From assembly GCA_937948705.1 (NCBI GenBank), contig CALECF010000074.1, positions 13,900-77,899 of the forward strand: a stretch of 64,000 nucleotides of DNA, in the 5' to 3' direction. Position 1 is the first letter of the stretch. Each line of letters begins with the position of its first letter. Source of the DNA: an uncultured Anaerosolibacter sp. Lineage in GTDB: Bacteria; Bacillota_A; Clostridia; Peptostreptococcales; Thermotaleaceae. Positions 47,266-57,380 of this stretch are shown here, in pieces. A model generated the notes under the pieces. The model made no database searches. It saw only the letters and a list, made by a program, of their open reading frames with translations, and was not told the origin of the DNA. Made by a program: the position numbers and the translations under genes.

Positions 47266-47879
47266 TGTAAAACACCTAAACTTTTCAATAAAATCTCAAA
47301 TGAGTCCTCATCAGGTATAAGAAAGAAGAAACCTTTTACATCATTCTTCCCCTCGTTGAATTCAGTTTCGATTAGCAAAACATGATCTCCGACTTGCCCA
47401 AACTGAATAATTGGTACGCTAAGAATCGCTCCTGCCATATCAATGGCCAATGATGGAACTGAAATTTTGATATTGAGCCCAGTTAAAGCAGATAAAGATG
47501 AGATATATGAGCCTGATAAAATGTTTCCAATTTCCTGAAGGGCTGACTGTCTAATTTCATCTGGAACTTCTTGATCCTCAGTTATAGGCATAATCATATT
47601 GATTAGGGTCATTGACGATTTCAGCGTAAGTAGAAACATAATGCTTCCACTTATATCGCCGTCTACACGGAAATAGATACCACAAACAGGTATCTCTGGT
47701 CCCCCTAGGAGCTCAGCAACCTCCCTAAACTCTAATATTTCAACCTTAGGAACATTCATATCAATCTTTCGATCAATCATCTTTGCCAAAGCAGTGGCCG
47801 CATTTCCTGCTCCAATATTTCCAATTTCTTTTAGTACATCAATTTGTTGACTATCGAGTTCTTCAATGGAAATCCCCAT
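47262..47879 (-). CDS. cheC: CheY-P phosphatase CheC
   Basis: 205 aa. Two active-site motifs, KEIGNIGAGNAATAL near residue 15 and LQEIGNILSGSYISSL near 112, as in CheC proteins that dephosphorylate CheY-P and partner CheD. ATG at 47879 with GGGAGGG. Confidence 0.96.
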   Translation of the reverse strand: MGISIEELDSQQIDVLKEIGNIGAGNAATALAKMIDRKIDMNVPKVEILEFREVAELLGGPEIPVCGIYFRVDGDISGSIMFLLTLKSSMTLINMIMPITEDQEVPDEIRQSALQEIGNILSGSYISSLSALTGLNIKISVPSLAIDMAGAILSVPIIQFGQVGDHVLLIETEFNEGKNDVKGFFFLIPDEDSFEILLKSLGVLQ

Positions 47880-47893
47880 ATGGATCGCCCTCC

Positions 47894-48358
47894 CTACTCT
47901 ACATCATCGGTAGTTTCTTTTATATCTAAAACCTTTTTTAAATCCAGTAGAATGATAATTCGGTCTTCATGCTTGCCTATACCCTTTATGAAGTCGTTGC
48001 CCGTATTGTTTGTAATATTTGAAGCATCTTCGATTTTTTCGCTATTTAACTGCAACACCTCTGAGGAAGAATCAACCAGTAATCCAACTACAACTTCTTC
48101 AACGGAAACAATAATTATTCTTGACTCATCATTAAAAGGTATTTCTTGTAAGTGAAATCTTTTTCTAAGGTTAACGACAGGAACTACCTCTCCCCTAAGA
48201 TTGATAACCCCTTGGACATAATCTAGGGCATGTGGTACCCTAGTTATATCCATGACTCTTTCAATTGTTTCCACCTGAAGAATATCAATTCCATAAAACT
48301 CATTGTCTAATTTAAACAGCACATATTGATTTTCTAAAGAAGTTGCTTTATGATCCAT
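47894..48358 (-). CDS. cheW: Chemotaxis adaptor CheW
   Basis: 154 aa. SH3-like coupling protein linking receptors to CheA. VLFKLDNEFYGIDILQVETI, VINLRGEVVPVVNLRKRF and ILLDLKKVLDI fit the family. ATG at 48358 with GGGGAG. Confidence 0.95.
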   Translation of the reverse strand: MDHKATSLENQYVLFKLDNEFYGIDILQVETIERVMDITRVPHALDYVQGVINLRGEVVPVVNLRKRFHLQEIPFNDESRIIIVSVEEVVVGLLVDSSSEVLQLNSEKIEDASNITNNTGNDFIKGIGKHEDRIIILLDLKKVLDIKETTDDVE

Positions 48359-48388
48359 ATATTTCTCCCCTTTTAATAGGATAGATTT

Positions 48389-50410
48389 TTATAACAAGGA
48401 ATTTGTATCTACGATTAGTGCAACTTGACCATTCCCTAAAATAGTTGCACCTGCAATGATCTTAATACCAGAAAGGAACTTACCTAATGATTTGATAACA
48501 ATCTCTTGTTGTCCTATGAGATCATCCACAATGAATCCCGCGGTCTTCTCACCTTTTCGAACTACAACGACGGTTAAGTCTTCTCTCTGATTTGATTCTG
48601 TTCCCTGTAATATTTGATTCATTCTTAAAATTGGTAATGTAGTATTTCTATATAGAACGACCTCTTGATTCTGTACTTTTCTAATATTTGTTGCCTTTAT
48701 CGTAACGATCTCTTTAATAGAACTCAAAGGTATCGCATATTTCTCTTCACCAACATTTACGAGTAAGGCCTGGATGATTGCTAAGGTAAGAGGAAGTCGT
48801 ATAATGAATTTACTTCCCTTAGATTTTGCAGTTTGTACTTCTACTACACCTCCAAGAGATTCAATCTTTGTCTTTACTACATCCAGTCCTACCCCTCTTC
48901 CTGAGATATCGGATATCTTATCAGCGGTACTAAAACCAGGGTGAAATAACAATTGAACAGCTTCTTTATCATCAAGATTTTCAGCTTCTTCCTTCGTTAA
49001 TAAACCTTTTTGGACGGCCTTGCTCTTAACCTTTTCTATATGAATACCCTGCCCATCATCTTCAACCTCGATGACTACGCTGTTTCCATCTGGATACGCT
49101 GCGAGCTTAACTGTTCCAAACTCCCGTTTGCCACAAGCTTTTCTTGTTTCAGGATCTTCAATACCATGATCGATCGAATTCCTAATGCAGTGGATGAGAG
49201 GATCTCCTATTTCATCGATAACAGTCCTATCCACCTCAGTTTCCTCGCCGGACATGAAAAGCTCTATTTCCTTGCCTAATTCCTTTGATAGATCCCTAAC
49301 CATCCGGGGAAATCTATTAAACACTCTTTCAATAGGCACCATTCGAACTTTCATAACTGCATCATGAAGACTTGTCGTAATTCTCTCTAAATACTCAATG
49401 GCTTCATTCATATTATGCTTTTTACCTGAATCAGTAATATCTTCCAGCCTTGTTTTAATAATGATTAATTCACTGACCAAATTCATTAAATTATCTAATC
49501 TATCAATATCTACTCTAACTGTCTTCCCAACTGTCGGCTTTTTTGACTTGTATGCTTTCTTTTCTTCGCTTTGTTTTTCCTGTTCTTCCTCATTTTCTAC
49601 ATTTTCCTCCAGCTGCTCAAATTCTTTTGCAAGCCCATCAGTACCCATTGTGACCAGTTGAATATGTACTTCCTCAATTTCAGAAATAGATTCAATTTCT
49701 TTCTTCACTGCTTCTAAATGTAGCTTGGTAATGATAACTAAATCAAAGGACAGATCAAAGTTTTCATCTTCAATATCCTCAACTGAGGGACTTGATTTTA
49801 TTATTTCACAATCCCTTTCCAGTGTGTTAAAAATAATAAACGCCCTAGCTGATTTAAGCATGCAGTTTGCACTCAAAACAATCTTTAATTTAAAACAGTT
49901 GTGCCCCTCTAGAGACGCCTTCGCTATAGCACTTTTCGAAAAATCCTCCAGTTCAATATCAATAACCTCTGACTGTAAATCGGAAGACGGTACATTGATT
50001 GTTGAGTTTTGATCACTCAAAGCCGAATCGCCAATCATAATCCCATTTAGCTTATGAATTAAACCCTGAGAATCATTGCTCCCTTCATCGCCAGTTTTTT
50101 CAACTTCACCAATGTATCCTTCTAAGGTATCTAAGCATTCAAAGAGGATATCAATAATACCTTCGTTAATTTTCAACTCGTTACTTCTGAGGGACTGTAA
50201 TACATTTTCCATCTCATGGGTAAGACTTGCTACTCTACTAAATCCCATGGTTCCTGACATACCTTTTAAGGTATGGGCAACCCTGAAGATTTCATTTAAA
50301 AGTCCCAGTTTGGTGCTATCAATTTCTAATTCTAACAAACTCTGATTCATATTTTGCAAATGTTCTTTTGACTCTTCAATAAATATTTCTAAATATTGAC
50401 TCATATCCAT
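48389..50410 (-). CDS. cheA: Chemotaxis histidine kinase CheA
   Basis: 673 aa. P1 phosphotransfer domain with His46 in FRVAHTLKGMSGTMGF, a P2-like CheY-binding region, P3 dimerisation (RLDNLMNLVSELIIIKTRLE), P4 ATPase (HCIRNSIDHGIE, DDGQGI, SGRGVGLDVV) and the P5 CheW-like domain. ATG at 50410 with GGGGGTG; 4 nt after cheB. Confidence 0.97.
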   Translation of the reverse strand: MDMSQYLEIFIEESKEHLQNMNQSLLELEIDSTKLGLLNEIFRVAHTLKGMSGTMGFSRVASLTHEMENVLQSLRSNELKINEGIIDILFECLDTLEGYIGEVEKTGDEGSNDSQGLIHKLNGIMIGDSALSDQNSTINVPSSDLQSEVIDIELEDFSKSAIAKASLEGHNCFKLKIVLSANCMLKSARAFIIFNTLERDCEIIKSSPSVEDIEDENFDLSFDLVIITKLHLEAVKKEIESISEIEEVHIQLVTMGTDGLAKEFEQLEENVENEEEQEKQSEEKKAYKSKKPTVGKTVRVDIDRLDNLMNLVSELIIIKTRLEDITDSGKKHNMNEAIEYLERITTSLHDAVMKVRMVPIERVFNRFPRMVRDLSKELGKEIELFMSGEETEVDRTVIDEIGDPLIHCIRNSIDHGIEDPETRKACGKREFGTVKLAAYPDGNSVVIEVEDDGQGIHIEKVKSKAVQKGLLTKEEAENLDDKEAVQLLFHPGFSTADKISDISGRGVGLDVVKTKIESLGGVVEVQTAKSKGSKFIIRLPLTLAIIQALLVNVGEEKYAIPLSSIKEIVTIKATNIRKVQNQEVVLYRNTTLPILRMNQILQGTESNQREDLTVVVVRKGEKTAGFIVDDLIGQQEIVIKSLGKFLSGIKIIAGATILGNGQVALIVDTNSLL

Positions 50411-50414
50411 AGCT

Positions 50415-51467
50415 TTACACCCCCGTAGCTTTTATTATTGATTCCGCAATACTTTCTAAAGAAACCAACCTATCCACACATCCTAGGTTTACGGCTGATT
50501 TAGGCATACCATATACAACGCACGATTCCTCATTCTGCCCAATTGTAATACCACCGCCTAGCTTGATGTTCTTCATGCCTTCCGCCCCATCCGAACCCAT
50601 TCCAGTCATAATAACACCTATTATGTTCTTCAGCTGCAGCTGTGCAAGGGAGTTCATCATATAGTCTACAGATGGCCGATGTCCAGACATAGGTTGATCG
50701 TTTGTTAGCTTAATCCTAAATGTACTACCTGACTTAACAACCTTCATATGTCGATCTCCTGGTGCAATATAAGCATGTCCTGGAAGAAGGATATCGTCTT
50801 CCTCTGCCTCTTTCACTGTGATCTCTGATAAATTATTCAATCTTTCTGCTAGTGACTTAGTAAAACCAGGCGGCATGTGCTGTACGATTAGAATGCTGGC
50901 CTGTATATCCTTAGGTAAAAAAGGAATGACACTTTGCAACGCCCTAGGCCCACCAGTTGAAGTTCCGATTGCAACTATATTTCTCAGACTCCTATCAACT
51001 TTAAAGTTGGACGGTTTTTTATTCAAAGGTACCGTTTCAGGCTTCACAACATGTCTTGACTTTATATTTACTTTCGAGGCCATCCTTAATTTTTCGTGAA
51101 GCTGCAATTTCATATCTTCCGTATTCATTTTAAAAATACTTGAAGGTTTAGGAATGAAATCCACAGCACCCAGTTCTAAAGCTCTAACTGTAGCATCTGC
51201 TCCTTCTTTTGTTAAGCTGCTCAGCATTAAAATAGGTAGTGGCATTTCCTCCATGATCACCTTCAATGCTGTAATTCCATCCATAATAGGCATCTCAACA
51301 TCCATTGTGATGATATCTGGTGATAGCTCTTTCAACTTTTCCATGGCTTCAAGTCCATTTTTTGCTATGCCGATGACATTTAGACTTGGATCTTCCTCAA
51401 TAATATCTGTAATTACCTTCCGCATAAAAGCCGAATCATCCACTACAAGAACATTGAGCTTTTTCAT
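50415..51467 (-). CDS. cheB: Chemoreceptor methylesterase CheB
   Basis: 350 aa. N-terminal receiver with phospho-acceptor Asp56 (TMDVEMP) and acidic pair Asp10-Asp11; C-terminal methylesterase with Ser in IGTSTGGPRAL, His in QHMPPGFTKSLAERL and GMGSDGAEGM. The partner methyltransferase cheR is not in the window. The start codon directly follows the PilZ gene stop. Confidence 0.97.
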   Translation of the reverse strand: MKKLNVLVVDDSAFMRKVITDIIEEDPSLNVIGIAKNGLEAMEKLKELSPDIITMDVEMPIMDGITALKVIMEEMPLPILMLSSLTKEGADATVRALELGAVDFIPKPSSIFKMNTEDMKLQLHEKLRMASKVNIKSRHVVKPETVPLNKKPSNFKVDRSLRNIVAIGTSTGGPRALQSVIPFLPKDIQASILIVQHMPPGFTKSLAERLNNLSEITVKEAEEDDILLPGHAYIAPGDRHMKVVKSGSTFRIKLTNDQPMSGHRPSVDYMMNSLAQLQLKNIIGVIMTGMGSDGAEGMKNIKLGGGITIGQNEESCVVYGMPKSAVNLGCVDRLVSLESIAESIIKATGV

Positions 51468-52133
51468 CTATACCAATCCCTTTTTCTTCATTTTTCTCTG
51501 ATAATTAAATATAAAGGATACGATTTGCGTTCTTGATTGATCTTGAATATTATCAAAACTGACAGCAATGTCGTATTCACTTCCGCTCCCTTCGTAGGGT
51601 ACACAGCGAATAATACGGCCCCTAGCTTGAATGGATCCACTATCTGCTTTTATAACAATATCTACGATATCGTTTGCAGTTACTCTCGTTTTCGAGATTA
51701 ATCTTAAACCGCCCCCACTAATATCTTTCGTCAATGCACTGAAACTTTTCCTATTCTCAATCCCATCAGAACTTACCAATTCCATTTGCACATCCAACAC
51801 GATATCGAGACGAAAATAATCCCTTCGCTGCACTTTCTTTACATCACTCAATCTTTCAATTTTCATATACGATAAATGTTCTGAATGTTTTCTCGATAAT
51901 ACACGAGCACTAAAGGCGAAGACACCAATACTTTTTTTGGCATATTTGATCTGAATAATCTCACCAGTAGGTATGGGCACCACCATATTACTCACAATTG
52001 GCATCGCTATGAATATATGTCTTTCATCAATTGTATCTAAAACTTGGCTTATCAGCTTTATATCTTTATTCACTACAATACTATTCTCAATTTCAATTTT
52101 ATCACCTATGGCTGGTAAATCATGATTGCTCAT
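51468..52133 (-). CDS. PilZ-domain flagellar brake protein (YcgR type)
   Basis: 221 aa. N-terminal YcgR-like beta domain and C-terminal PilZ domain with the two c-di-GMP contacts: an RxxxR motif (VQRRDYFRLDI) and DxSxxG (DISGGGLRL). In B. subtilis the equivalent YpfA/DgrA brakes the motor on c-di-GMP binding; being inside the fla/che operon supports the same role. ATG at 52133 with GGGGGGAGAG about 10 nt upstream. A 58-bp gap to flhG contains nothing recognisable. Confidence 0.9.
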   Translation of the reverse strand: MSNHDLPAIGDKIEIENSIVVNKDIKLISQVLDTIDERHIFIAMPIVSNMVVPIPTGEIIQIKYAKKSIGVFAFSARVLSRKHSEHLSYMKIERLSDVKKVQRRDYFRLDIVLDVQMELVSSDGIENRKSFSALTKDISGGGLRLISKTRVTANDIVDIVIKADSGSIQARGRIIRCVPYEGSGSEYDIAVSFDNIQDQSRTQIVSFIFNYQRKMKKKGLV

Positions 52134-52191
52134 ATTGCTAAGACTCTCCCCCCTTCACTGTTTAGATTAATACAATATCATTTGTTACTGA

Positions 52192-53112
52192 TTAAATAGA
52201 CTTTTTCTGTCCATAAAAAAACTTGCTTATAAATTTCTTAAATCCGCTTACTTCAAAAACTTCAGATGCCTGTTCATTGATGATTCTTGAGGCTATTGAA
52301 TCAATCCCTTGACTAACTAAACTATTTGGGTAATTTAAAATAAAAGGTCTCTGGGACTTTACCGATTTAGTCACAGCAACATCATCATAAAGGTATCCTA
52401 ATTGTTCGAGATTAATATTCAAAAATCTTTGCGCAGCAGTATTTAGTTTATTAAAGATATCCCAACCTTCCTGATTATTCTCTACTCTGTTAATAAGAAG
52501 GCGAATTCTTTTTTCCTTTTCCTCAGCTACAATATTCTTAATCATTGCATATGCATCTGTAATTGATGTTGGTTCTGGCGTGGTAACTAATATTACTTCA
52601 TCTGTGGCATTTACAAAGGATAGTACTGAATTACTTATCCCAGCACCAGTATCAATCAAAATAAAATCGGTATCTCTGCCAATCATTTTTAAATTCTCAA
52701 TTATATGACTAAGTTGCTCATCTGTAAGATTCACAAGCTCCCTCAAACCAGAGCCACCAGATATAATTTTAATCCCCTGGGGGCCTTCTACCATAACTTC
52801 TTCAATACTTTTTTCTTTTCTAATAACATGGGCTAGGGAGTATTTAGGTATCAGTCCAATAATCACATCTATATTTGCTAATCCTAGATCTGCATCTAAA
52901 ATTGTAACACCATAGCCTTGCTTTCTTAGGGCTAACCCGAGATTGATCGTGAAGTTTGACTTACCAACACCACCTTTGCCGCTGGTAATCGTAATTACCC
53001 TAGCATCTTTCTCATTCATTGTATTATTCTTATCTTGATGTGAAATTGTTTCAATATTGTGGCGCTTTAGATTATTAATAATATCTCTCAATTTCTGCGC
53101 TTGATCATTCAT
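52192..53112 (-). CDS. flhG: Flagellum number/site regulator FlhG (MinD-like ATPase)
   Basis: About 306 aa. SIMIBI ATPase with deviant Walker A ITSGKGGVGKSNFTIN, ILDADLGLANIDV and LIDTGAGIS; a C-terminal amphipathic tail for membrane binding. N-terminal extension carries the segment thought to activate FlhF (AQKLRDIINNLKR). ATG at 53112 has AGGTG 6 nt upstream, inside flhF, overlapping its end by 8 nt. Confidence 0.94.
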   Translation of the reverse strand: MNDQAQKLRDIINNLKRHNIETISHQDKNNTMNEKDARVITITSGKGGVGKSNFTINLGLALRKQGYGVTILDADLGLANIDVIIGLIPKYSLAHVIRKEKSIEEVMVEGPQGIKIISGGSGLRELVNLTDEQLSHIIENLKMIGRDTDFILIDTGAGISNSVLSFVNATDEVILVTTPEPTSITDAYAMIKNIVAEEKEKRIRLLINRVENNQEGWDIFNKLNTAAQRFLNINLEQLGYLYDDVAVTKSVKSQRPFILNYPNSLVSQGIDSIASRIINEQASEVFEVSGFKKFISKFFYGQKKSI

Positions 53113-54247
53113 ATTTTTCACCTACAATGCTATTTGCAATTCTATCGGGGTTTGCAACTTCTATGTCATCTGGGACACTTTGTCCAATCGTAAGATAGGA
53201 CAAAGCTTTTCCTGTTAATATTCTAGTGTTCAATATATTCCCCTTGGTACTAGACTCATCTAACTTTGTAAACAACAGCTTATATTCTTTGATAAAATCA
53301 TAGGAGTTGACGATTGTTCTTATGTCCTTATAACCAGTTGTTGCACTGATTACCAAAAATATTTCTGGATTTTCAATACACTCCATCAGTTGTTTGATCT
53401 CCTCTATCTGTTCATCCTTCTTGTGATTCCTTCCCGCCGTATCAATTAATATAATATCCTTTTCTTTAAAATTCGATATGGCAGCCTTCATTTCCTGGGG
53501 TTCATAAACAACTTTCATTGGGAGTCCTAATATTTCACTATAGGTTCTAAGTTGGTCAACAGCGGCAATCCTATAGGTATCTGCAGTAATAACACCCACC
53601 GATTTCATTCCCTTTATGGATAGTTTCGCAGCTAGTTTTGCCAAAGTTGTTGTTTTTCCTACACCTGTTGGTCCGATTAAAACGATTATCTTTTGCTGTT
53701 CATTTACCTCCTCCACCAGAGCAGGTTGTCCTATATATTCCCGAATCTTAATTCGTATTGCATTTCTGATTGCCCCTTCATTTTCCGGTGTAAAACTCAG
53801 TTGTTTTTTCACAATAGATAATATCTTTTCAGAGATATTCTGATCCACATCATTTTGTAAGAGAATATTTAAATATTTTTCATAAATTTCATCTCTTATT
53901 TCACCCTGCACAACCTTGGAGGGTTCAGTTGAATCCATCCTATCAAGTACATTACTTAATAAGGCATGAATACTTCCAACTTGATTTTGTAGTTCATCAA
54001 TTTTAGTAGGCTCTGGTTGAACAGGTCTCATTAATTTGACATTCTGGTCAATCAGACTATTTGTTTTCTTTTCACCATTCTCATCGATAGCTGCAACCAT
54101 CTCAATAAGGGGTTTTTTAAATATACCTAATAATCCTGGTCGTCTAATCTTTCTTGAATGCAGAATCACAGCGTTGTTCCCTAATTCAGATTTAACCTTC
54201 AACATTGCTTCTTGGGCATCGTTTGCTATATATCTTTTTACTTTCAT
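53105..54247 (-). CDS. flhF: Flagellar SRP-like GTPase FlhF
   Basis: 380 aa. N-terminal basic B domain (MKVKRYIANDAQEAMLKVK), then NG GTPase domain with IVLIGPTGVGKTTTLAKLA, VITADTYRIAAVDQL, LIDTAGR and FTKLDES. Places the flagellum on the cell surface together with FlhG. Confidence 0.95.
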   Translation of the reverse strand: MKVKRYIANDAQEAMLKVKSELGNNAVILHSRKIRRPGLLGIFKKPLIEMVAAIDENGEKKTNSLIDQNVKLMRPVQPEPTKIDELQNQVGSIHALLSNVLDRMDSTEPSKVVQGEIRDEIYEKYLNILLQNDVDQNISEKILSIVKKQLSFTPENEGAIRNAIRIKIREYIGQPALVEEVNEQQKIIVLIGPTGVGKTTTLAKLAAKLSIKGMKSVGVITADTYRIAAVDQLRTYSEILGLPMKVVYEPQEMKAAISNFKEKDIILIDTAGRNHKKDEQIEEIKQLMECIENPEIFLVISATTGYKDIRTIVNSYDFIKEYKLLFTKLDESSTKGNILNTRILTGKALSYLTIGQSVPDDIEVANPDRIANSIVGEKYE

Positions 54248-54248
54248 C

Positions 54249-56276
54249 TTATGCGCTCACCACCCCTACAGACTGAACTTCTACCTTGGTATCAACCTCA
54301 TTATATGAAAGGACAATCAATTCTGGTGCTAATTGTTCAGATAACTTCTTAAAGTAAAATCTAACGATCGGCGAAGTTAAGATAATCGGTTGTTCCCCTA
54401 TGGCCATTAGCTTTTGAACTTGCTGAGATAAGTTGTTTAATATAGTCTGTGAAATCATAGGATCCAAATTCAAATAGGAGCCATGCTCTGATTGCTGAAC
54501 GGATTCCATGATGATTTGCTCTAATGCTGGCTCTAAAGTAATCACTTTGGCCCGCTTTCCTTCAATAAACTGTTTCGTGATTGCTCTTGCTAGAGACTGT
54601 CTTACATATTCTGTTAGCATATCACTATCCCTTGTTATGGGTCCATAGTCCGCTAGGGTTTCAAGAATTGTAACCATATCTCGAATAGAGATTCCTTCTC
54701 TCAGTAGATTTGATAAGACTTTTTGGATTTCTCCAATTGAAAGTATCTTAGGCACCAATTCCTCGATGAGGGCTCCCTGATTCTCTTTAACATTATCTAA
54801 AAGGGACTTAACTTCTTGTCTGCCTAATAGTTCACTCGAATGTCGTTTCACGATCTCAGTTAAGTGGGTTGAAATAACAGAAGATGGGTCTACAACTGTA
54901 TAACCAAAAATTTCTGCTTTTTCTCTTTCATCATCAGAAATCCATTTTGCTGGCAAGCCAAAAGCTGGCTCTATCGCGTCGATTCCCATAATATCGCCTT
55001 CCGCTGTTCCTGGATTCATTGCTAGATAGTGATCAAAGACAATATTTCCATCTGAAACCTCGACACCTTTTATTTTTATAACATACTGGTTGGGCTCTAA
55101 TTGAATATTATCCCTTAATCGAATCATTGGAACAATGATACCTAGTTCGAGGGCACATTGCCTTCTAATCATAACCAAGCGATCAAAAAGGTCTCCCCCC
55201 TGATTAGGATCAGCTAACGGAATGATACCATACCCAAATTCCAACTCAATAGGATCTACCTGCAATAGCGGAATTACATTTTCAGGTTTTCTAATTTCCT
55301 CCACTTCACTACCTTGAGCAATTTCCTGTTCTTCTATTTCATTTTCCTTTATTGATTTTCTTAAGCTAAATCCTAAATATAAAAATAGAGCACTCAGTGT
55401 AAAAAAAGGTACTTTAGGTAGAGGCGTTAATCCCAATAGTAGGAGTACACCAGATATAATGAACATGATTTTCGGCTGTCTAAATAACTGAGATAATACA
55501 TCGGTTCCCAAATCCGAATCCGATGCTGCTCTAGTTACAACAATACCTGTTCCCGTTGATATTAATAGGGCAGGAATTTGTCCAACTAAACCGTCACCAA
55601 CTGTTAGGATTGTATACTTTGCTAAGGCTTCTGTCAGTGTTAAGCCTCCAACCATCATGCCAAGGGCAAATCCTGCCGTTATGTTAATAATCGTTATAAT
55701 AATTCCTGCTATGGCGTCCCCTTTAACAAACTTACTGGCTCCATCCATCGCCCCATAGAAATCTGCTTCTCTTTGTATTCTCTTACGTCTTTCCCTTGCG
55801 TCATCTTCACTAATTAAGCCCGAATTTAGATCAGCATCTATGGCCATCTGTTTACCGGGCATTGCATCCAGGGTAAATCTCGCTGCTACCTCTGAAACTC
55901 GCTCTGAACCTTTTGTAATAACCAAAAACTGAATGATGGTTATAATTAAGAAAATAATGAATCCGACGATGGCATTATTCCCTATTACAAAGTCTCCGAA
56001 GGCCTCAATCACTTCACCCCCATATCCATTGGAGAGGATATTTCTAGTGGTAGAGATATTTAAAGCAAGCCTAAACAAAGTAGTTATTAATAGCATGGAT
56101 GGAAAGACGGAAAATTGTAATGGCTCCTTGTTATGCACTGATAATAAGAGTATTAATAAGGCTAAGGATATATTTAAGCTTAATAATACATCCAATAAAA
56201 ACAGTGGTATGGGTATGATGATAATCAATACAATCGATATAATTCCTAGGGATACCACTATATCGCCAAACTTCAT
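54249..56276 (-). CDS. flhA: Flagellar export protein FlhA
   Basis: 675 aa. About eight N-terminal membrane helices including the FHIPEP-region equivalents (FTLDAMPGKQMAIDADLNSG), then the cytoplasmic export-gate ring from about residue 320 (VDPIELEFGYGIIPLADP). Sorts export substrates at the type III gate. ATG at 56276 with AGGAGG. Confidence 0.97.
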   Translation of the reverse strand: MKFGDIVVSLGIISIVLIIIIPIPLFLLDVLLSLNISLALLILLLSVHNKEPLQFSVFPSMLLITTLFRLALNISTTRNILSNGYGGEVIEAFGDFVIGNNAIVGFIIFLIITIIQFLVITKGSERVSEVAARFTLDAMPGKQMAIDADLNSGLISEDDARERRKRIQREADFYGAMDGASKFVKGDAIAGIIITIINITAGFALGMMVGGLTLTEALAKYTILTVGDGLVGQIPALLISTGTGIVVTRAASDSDLGTDVLSQLFRQPKIMFIISGVLLLLGLTPLPKVPFFTLSALFLYLGFSLRKSIKENEIEEQEIAQGSEVEEIRKPENVIPLLQVDPIELEFGYGIIPLADPNQGGDLFDRLVMIRRQCALELGIIVPMIRLRDNIQLEPNQYVIKIKGVEVSDGNIVFDHYLAMNPGTAEGDIMGIDAIEPAFGLPAKWISDDEREKAEIFGYTVVDPSSVISTHLTEIVKRHSSELLGRQEVKSLLDNVKENQGALIEELVPKILSIGEIQKVLSNLLREGISIRDMVTILETLADYGPITRDSDMLTEYVRQSLARAITKQFIEGKRAKVITLEPALEQIIMESVQQSEHGSYLNLDPMISQTILNNLSQQVQKLMAIGEQPIILTSPIVRFYFKKLSEQLAPELIVLSYNEVDTKVEVQSVGVVSA

Positions 56277-56287
56277 TTGCCTTCCTC

Positions 56288-57376
56288 CTAAATGATATTT
56301 TTAAGTTTGTACACGTAGGCTAGTACTTCAGCTACAGCTTGATATAAATCTGGAGGAATGCCTTCTCCAATTTCAACAGCGCTATATAATGCCCTTGCCA
56401 AAGGCTTATTCTCAATAATAGGCACCTCATGTTTTTCCGCCAGTTCACGGATGTTAAACGCAATCAAATCCTGTCCTTTCGCCAATACAATAGGTGCTTT
56501 ATCCTGCTCCTGATCATATCGAACAGCTACTGCATAGTGGGTGGGATTCGTAATAATGACGTCTGCTTTTGGGACATCCTGCATCATCCGCCTCATGGCC
56601 ATTTGTCGCTGCTTTTCCTTAATTTTAGATTTGATTTGAGGATCTCCCTCAGTTTGTTTGTACTCTTCCTTAATTTCTTGCTTAGACATTTTTAATTCAT
56701 TTTCATATTCCCACTTCTGATAAAAGTAATCCAATACAGCTAAGATAATAAGTACCACTGCTGATCTCAATGCGATATTTATTGTGGCCTTCCCTAGAAA
56801 AGCAACAATACCGGGTATTTCCATATCAAGAATATTTACTACATGTTTCGACTGTTTCAAAACATAGCTAAACGAAACATAGCCTACAACAACTATTTTA
56901 ATAAGGGATTTTACAAATTCCACAATCGACTTTTTTGAAAATATCTTCTTGAACCCATTTATCGGGTTAAGGCGATCTAGTTTAAAAGCCAACGGCATCG
57001 TAGTAAACAAAAACCCCACTTGCATATAACTGCTCAGCAAGCCAACAACGAAGGCGCACCCTAAAACGGGGATCACTACCTTGACAGCCTGTCCTACCAT
57101 TACAATAAAAAGCTTGTGAATCCCGTTCACTGTAAAAAGTGTTTCATCATTAATTGTATAGGTATATATATTCACTATATATAGTGCTAAACTGTTATAA
57201 ATGTATTTCCCTGCCAACTGTAAGGCAAGGAAAGTAAACAATAGAATAAGTGCAGAATTTATTTCTTTACTTTGTAAGACTTGTCCTTTTTCTCTTGATT
57301 CTTTTTTTCGTTTTGGTGTAGCATTTTCCGTTTTTTCTCCAGTGAAGAGCTGTAAATTTATGTTAAAAAGATACAT
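56288..57376 (-). CDS. flhB: Flagellar export switch protein FlhB
   Basis: 362 aa. Four membrane helices and a C-terminal cytoplasmic domain with the self-cleaving NPTH motif (IITNPTHYAVAVRYD). N-terminal EKTENATPKRKKESREKGQV is typical. Cleavage changes export specificity from hook to filament. Confidence 0.97.
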   Translation of the reverse strand: MYLFNINLQLFTGEKTENATPKRKKESREKGQVLQSKEINSALILLFTFLALQLAGKYIYNSLALYIVNIYTYTINDETLFTVNGIHKLFIVMVGQAVKVVIPVLGCAFVVGLLSSYMQVGFLFTTMPLAFKLDRLNPINGFKKIFSKKSIVEFVKSLIKIVVVGYVSFSYVLKQSKHVVNILDMEIPGIVAFLGKATINIALRSAVVLIILAVLDYFYQKWEYENELKMSKQEIKEEYKQTEGDPQIKSKIKEKQRQMAMRRMMQDVPKADVIITNPTHYAVAVRYDQEQDKAPIVLAKGQDLIAFNIRELAEKHEVPIIENKPLARALYSAVEIGEGIPPDLYQAVAEVLAYVYKLKNII

Positions 57377-57380
57377 TTTA